A stretch of 64,000 nucleotides of DNA from Methylobacterium sp. W2 (GTDB lineage: Bacteria > Pseudomonadota > Alphaproteobacteria > Rhizobiales > Beijerinckiaceae). The DNA is taken from the NCBI RefSeq assembly GCF_020662345.1, contig NZ_VMOA01000020.1, positions 25,703 to 89,702 on the forward strand. The letters run 5' to 3'. Numbering within the stretch: the stretch's first letter is position 1; each line of letters opens with the position of its first letter. Made by a program: the position numbers and the translations under genes. This document shows, piece by piece, positions 61,590 to 64,000 of the stretch. The notes below the pieces were generated by a model. The model did not search any database, was not told the origin of the DNA, and was given only the letters and a program-made list of their open reading frames with translations.

Positions 61590-62435
61590 TCACGCCTCGA
61601 CGCCGAATGCGTCGCAGCGGAACGCCCCGTAATCGCCGCGCGCCAGCCGCTCGGCCAGGGCGGGCAGGAACAGGGCCGCCTCGTCGGCGAGACGCCAGGG
61701 CGGGTTGATGACGATGAGGCCGTTGCCGTTGAGACGGTTGGGATACGGCTCCGAGATCATCAGGTCGATGCGCAGGGCGGGCCGGGAGAGCGAGCGGTCG
61801 AGTTCCGCCACCATGCGGTCGATGAGGTCGACGTCCTTGATCGGATACCAGCCGAGAAAGATGCCCGTCGGCCATTTCGCCACGGCTTTGGCCAGGGCTG
61901 CGCCGAGCCGGTCGACCTCGCCGAGTTCCTCGTAAGGCGGGTCGATCAGCACGACGCCGCGCCGCTCGGGGGGAGGGATCAGCGCGTTGAGGGCCGTCCA
62001 CCCGTCGAGATGCATCACCTTGGTGCGCGGATCCTGGTTGTAGCGCTCGCGCAGGATCTCGGCATCGGCGGGGTGCAGCTCGACGAAGACGCCCTGGTCG
62101 GTGGGCCGCAGGAATTCGCGGATGATCGCCGGAGAGCCGGGATAGATATCGGCGCCGTGGCGTGCCTTGGTGGCGGCGACGGCCTCGCGGTAGGGAGCGA
62201 ACAGCGCCTCCACCTCGTCGGGGAAGGGCGTGTCGAGGCGGCCCCAACCGTCGTGCCACTCACCCGTCCGGCCCGCCTCGTTGCCGGTCAGGTCGTAGAA
62301 GCCGAGGCCCGCATGCGTGTCGATGGCGCGAAAGCCCGTGGGCTTGGCCTGGAGATGATGGAGCACGCGCGTCAGCACGAGGTGCTTGAGCACATCGGCG
62401 AAATTACCGGCGTGGAAGGCGTGCCTGTAATTCAT
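61590..62435 (-). CDS. rlmJ: 23S rRNA (adenine2030-N6)-methyltransferase RlmJ
   Basis: A 281-residue N6-adenine methyltransferase: MNYRHAFHAGNFADVLKHLVL at the start (family signature), YPGSPAII, and the catalytic LIDPPYEE, with IVINPPWRL near the C terminus. SAM-dependent, acts on free 23S rRNA. Follows RNase T2 by 18 bases and precedes the SpeE-like gene by 26. Confidence 0.95.
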   Translation of the reverse strand: MNYRHAFHAGNFADVLKHLVLTRVLHHLQAKPTGFRAIDTHAGLGFYDLTGNEAGRTGEWHDGWGRLDTPFPDEVEALFAPYREAVAATKARHGADIYPGSPAIIREFLRPTDQGVFVELHPADAEILRERYNQDPRTKVMHLDGWTALNALIPPPERRGVVLIDPPYEELGEVDRLGAALAKAVAKWPTGIFLGWYPIKDVDLIDRMVAELDRSLSRPALRIDLMISEPYPNRLNGNGLIVINPPWRLADEAALFLPALAERLARGDYGAFRCDAFGVEA

Positions 62436-62453
62436 GGGCGCAGGTTCCTGGCC

Positions 62454-63113
62454 TCACCGGCTCGCGTCGACGGCGATCTCGCCCGCACGGCAATTCTGAC
62501 GCGCCACTTCGGGGCAGGGCGTGAAGCCGCGCAGGTCCTTGGTGAAGCAGATCCGCACCTCCTGCAACTCGCCCCGGGTGCAGGTGACCGACATCATGTC
62601 CGGGCGCAGGCCCCGATTGGCCGCCACGAACTGGCGGGCGATATCGATGGGTGCGATGCGCGTGTCGGAATCCGGTTTGGCGAAGGCGGCCGGGATGGTC
62701 ACCGCCTCCCGTGCCTGGGCGGCCGCCTTGAAATACGACATCGGATCGAGGCCCGAACAGGTGCCATGCTTGCGCCATTCGTGGCGGGCGAGCCCCTCGC
62801 TCGGATAGACCGCGCCGGCCACTTCCATGGCCTGGCGGGTGGGGGAACGCTCAACGGAAGAGCAGTCGGACGGGTAGCCCCGCCTGTATTGCGGCCACAG
62901 CCCATGGACCACGAAGCCGAGGCCGCGACCCGGCCGGCATTGGCCGTCGGCGTCACGCTGTCCAGCCGTCTCGCAATAGGTCGGCGACCAGGACAGGGCC
63001 AGCACGTAGAAATCGAACTCGCCCGGCGTGCCGCCACGTCCGTAGCCTTGCGCCTGCGCGGTTCCGGCGAGAGCCGTCAGCGCCAGTCCGGCAAGCGCGG
63101 CGACTCGTCTCAC
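62454..63113 (-). CDS. Secreted RNase T2 family ribonuclease
   Basis: A 219-residue exported endoribonuclease: signal peptide to about residue 22, FDFYVLALSWSPTYC (conserved), CAS1 VVHGLWPQ with His70, CAS2 HEWRKHGTC with Glu112 and His116. All catalytic residues are present. Paired Cys suggest disulfides. GTG 63113 overlaps the stop of the next secreted-protein gene as GTGA, indicating a co-translated pair. Confidence 0.95.
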   Translation of the reverse strand: MRRVAALAGLALTALAGTAQAQGYGRGGTPGEFDFYVLALSWSPTYCETAGQRDADGQCRPGRGLGFVVHGLWPQYRRGYPSDCSSVERSPTRQAMEVAGAVYPSEGLARHEWRKHGTCSGLDPMSYFKAAAQAREAVTIPAAFAKPDSDTRIAPIDIARQFVAANRGLRPDMMSVTCTRGELQEVRICFTKDLRGFTPCPEVARQNCRAGEIAVDASR

Positions 63114-63607
63114 GGACGGGCTTCGCGGCAGGCCGTGGCGTAGGCATAGGCGAGGTTGCGGTCGAGGCCGTGGACGCAGAATTCGACGCCCCAGGTCACG
63201 CCGATGACGCCGAGGCCTTCGCGCACGGAATAATCGACCTTGCGCTTGATCCCGTCCGACGTGGTCGCCACCGCGCTGCAGAAGCGGCGGGGATAGGTGT
63301 CGAGGCCCCAGGGGCGCCAGGCCGTCCGCTCGATCCGGTCATAGCCGACGATGGTGAGGCTCGAGTTCCAGAACTTCGCCTCTTTCTCGGCGAACTGGCT
63401 CGACATCTGTTCCAGCACCGAGGAATCCTGACAGCCCGGAATCTGCCCGTCGAAGGGAAACTCACGTTCCTCGGCGGGGGTGATCTCCTCGCGGCCCGAG
63501 CGGGCGAAGGCGGGTTGCAGGCTACCCGCGAGGACGAGGCCGAGGGCCAGGGCGGTGGCGAGGGAATTCGGGCGCATGCCGGCGTCTTTTCGCTGGAGTC
63601 CGTTCAT
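63110..63607 (-). CDS. Secreted protein coupled to RNase T2
   Basis: A 165-residue exported protein, or 155 residues from ATG 63577. Signal peptide ending near LQPAFA; mature part has four Cys: GCQDSSVLEQMSSQFAEKEAKFWNSSL, YPRRFCSAVATTSDGIKRKVDYSVREGLGVIGVTWGVEFCVHGLDRNLAYAYATACREARP. Overlaps the RNase T2 gene by 4 bases. The Cys pattern suggests a periplasmic disulfide protein, possibly an inhibitor or partner of the RNase (inference). I do not recognise a family with certainty. Confidence 0.78.
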   Translation of the reverse strand: MNGLQRKDAGMRPNSLATALALGLVLAGSLQPAFARSGREEITPAEEREFPFDGQIPGCQDSSVLEQMSSQFAEKEAKFWNSSLTIVGYDRIERTAWRPWGLDTYPRRFCSAVATTSDGIKRKVDYSVREGLGVIGVTWGVEFCVHGLDRNLAYAYATACREARP

Positions 63608-63705
63608 TCCGGGACGATGGCGTCTCGTCGAGCCGTGTCAAGCGGAAGGGCCGGGGCGGCGTCGCTTTCGCCCCGCCCTGGGGCAGCCGGAGCACAGTCA
63701 GGCGC

Positions 63706-64000
63706 TCAGTAGATCGGGTCGGCGAGGCCCGGAGCGGCAAGGGAGAGCGGCTCGTCGGAGAAGCCCGGGGCCGGTTCGGCATAGGTCGGCGCGGAGGCCA
63801 GACGGGAGGTCTGCGGGCGCGGCACCGGCCGGGCCACCGGCGTGGAGGCATAGGCCGAGGGCGCGCGGGCGGATGGAGCGGCAGCGGAGAGGCCAGGGGA
63901 GGGCGCGCGGGCGACCTGGGGGCTCGTCCGGGCCGGGTGCCGGTTCGAGGACATCGGCGTCACGCCGTAGGGATCGTCCTCCTCGACATCGAGGGGGGCC
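63706..64000 (-). CDS. Pro/Ala/Ser-rich protein, C-terminal part (runs off right edge)
   Basis: The last 97 codons of a minus-strand gene; its start lies beyond base 64000. The sequence (LDVEEDDPYGVTPMSSNRHP, ARAPSPGLSAAAPSARAPSA, then PRPQTSRLASAPTYAEPAPG and SLAAPGLADPIY) is low-complexity and probably disordered. Function unknown. Confidence 0.6.
   Translation of the reverse strand, partial: APLDVEEDDPYGVTPMSSNRHPARTSPQVARAPSPGLSAAAPSARAPSAYASTPVARPVPRPQTSRLASAPTYAEPAPGFSDEPLSLAAPGLADPIY

Noticed and set aside
1..64000. CRISPR arrays, tRNA or rRNA genes, insertion sequences, phage genes
   Set aside because: Scanning by eye showed no regular direct repeats with spacers, no cloverleaf or rRNA-like sequence, and no transposase or phage protein in any frame.

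Overview
The window looks like an origin-proximal piece of a high-GC alphaproteobacterial chromosome, most likely Hyphomicrobiales and probably Methylobacteriaceae. This is inferred from gene families, gene order and codon use; no database search was possible. Support comes from syntenic blocks typical of the order: leuS-lptE-holA next to mnmG-rsmG, a small ORF-xerD divergent from aroK-aroB-CNNM/CBS protein, ileS-lspA-secreted protein-two M16 peptidases, and divergent ohr/ohrR. A perfect 16-bp ParB-binding (parS) palindrome lies inside rsmG at 295-310 and a weaker match inside leuS at 4831-4846, which places the left edge in the centromere region near oriC. Almost everything is chromosomal housekeeping. 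No tRNA, rRNA, CRISPR array, insertion sequence or prophage was recognised.

Layout. 1-6.7 kb (minus strand): leuS, lptE, holA (probable CTG start), mnmG, rsmG (cut by the edge). 6.9-12.2 kb: YggS-type PLP protein, a divergent PEP-carboxylase-family protein, a secreted Lys/Pro-rich protein and a DUF985 cupin. 12.2-16.9 kb: CNNM/CBS membrane protein, aroB, aroK, then a 50-residue membrane protein and xerD. 16.9-25.1 kb is more accessory: a PAS/XRE regulator beside an AT-rich stretch, an AI-2E family transporter, a lone moaE, a tandem gamma-carbonic-anhydrase-like protein, an AT-rich small membrane protein, DUF3108, a PNPOx-like protein, a broken BrnT toxin with an intact HTH antitoxin, and a TetR regulator. 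25.2-32.9 kb: a fused LplT-Aas phospholipid repair protein, bioF, a GT-C-like membrane protein and bioA. 33-39 kb: receiver protein, MarR regulator, small envelope proteins, ileS and lspA. 39-45 kb: secreted protein, M16 pair, MarR/MFS pair. 44.9-53 kb: L,D-transpeptidase, OmpR-type regulator, cNMP-binding protein, dapD, a hydrolase-fold protein without its nucleophile, class A acid phosphatase, TerC and a lipid kinase. 53-64 kb: secreted protein, SNase-fold membrane protein, SPFH/NfeD pair, ohr/ohrR, cytochrome c, glcD-like oxidase, SAM-dependent enzymes, RNase T2 with a partner, and a truncated Pro/Ala-rich protein.

How the parts work together: aroK/aroB feed chorismate synthesis; bioF/bioA flank a membrane protein in biotin synthesis; dapD supplies lysine and diaminopimelate; LplT-Aas recycles lysophospholipids under an apparent TetR operator pair; ohr/ohrR is a peroxide-sensing pair with two copies of a TTGCGCGCAA palindrome between the genes. 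The most unusual observation is the tandem gamma-carbonic-anhydrase protein at 20360-21379: the three zinc-ligand histidines are divided in a complementary way between its two domains. Other points of interest are the toxin with two stops beside an intact antitoxin, the active-site divergence of the PEPC-family protein, the SNase-fold and hydrolase-fold proteins with lost catalytic residues, and hairpin-forming intergenic repeats that have crept into bioF and the lspA leader.
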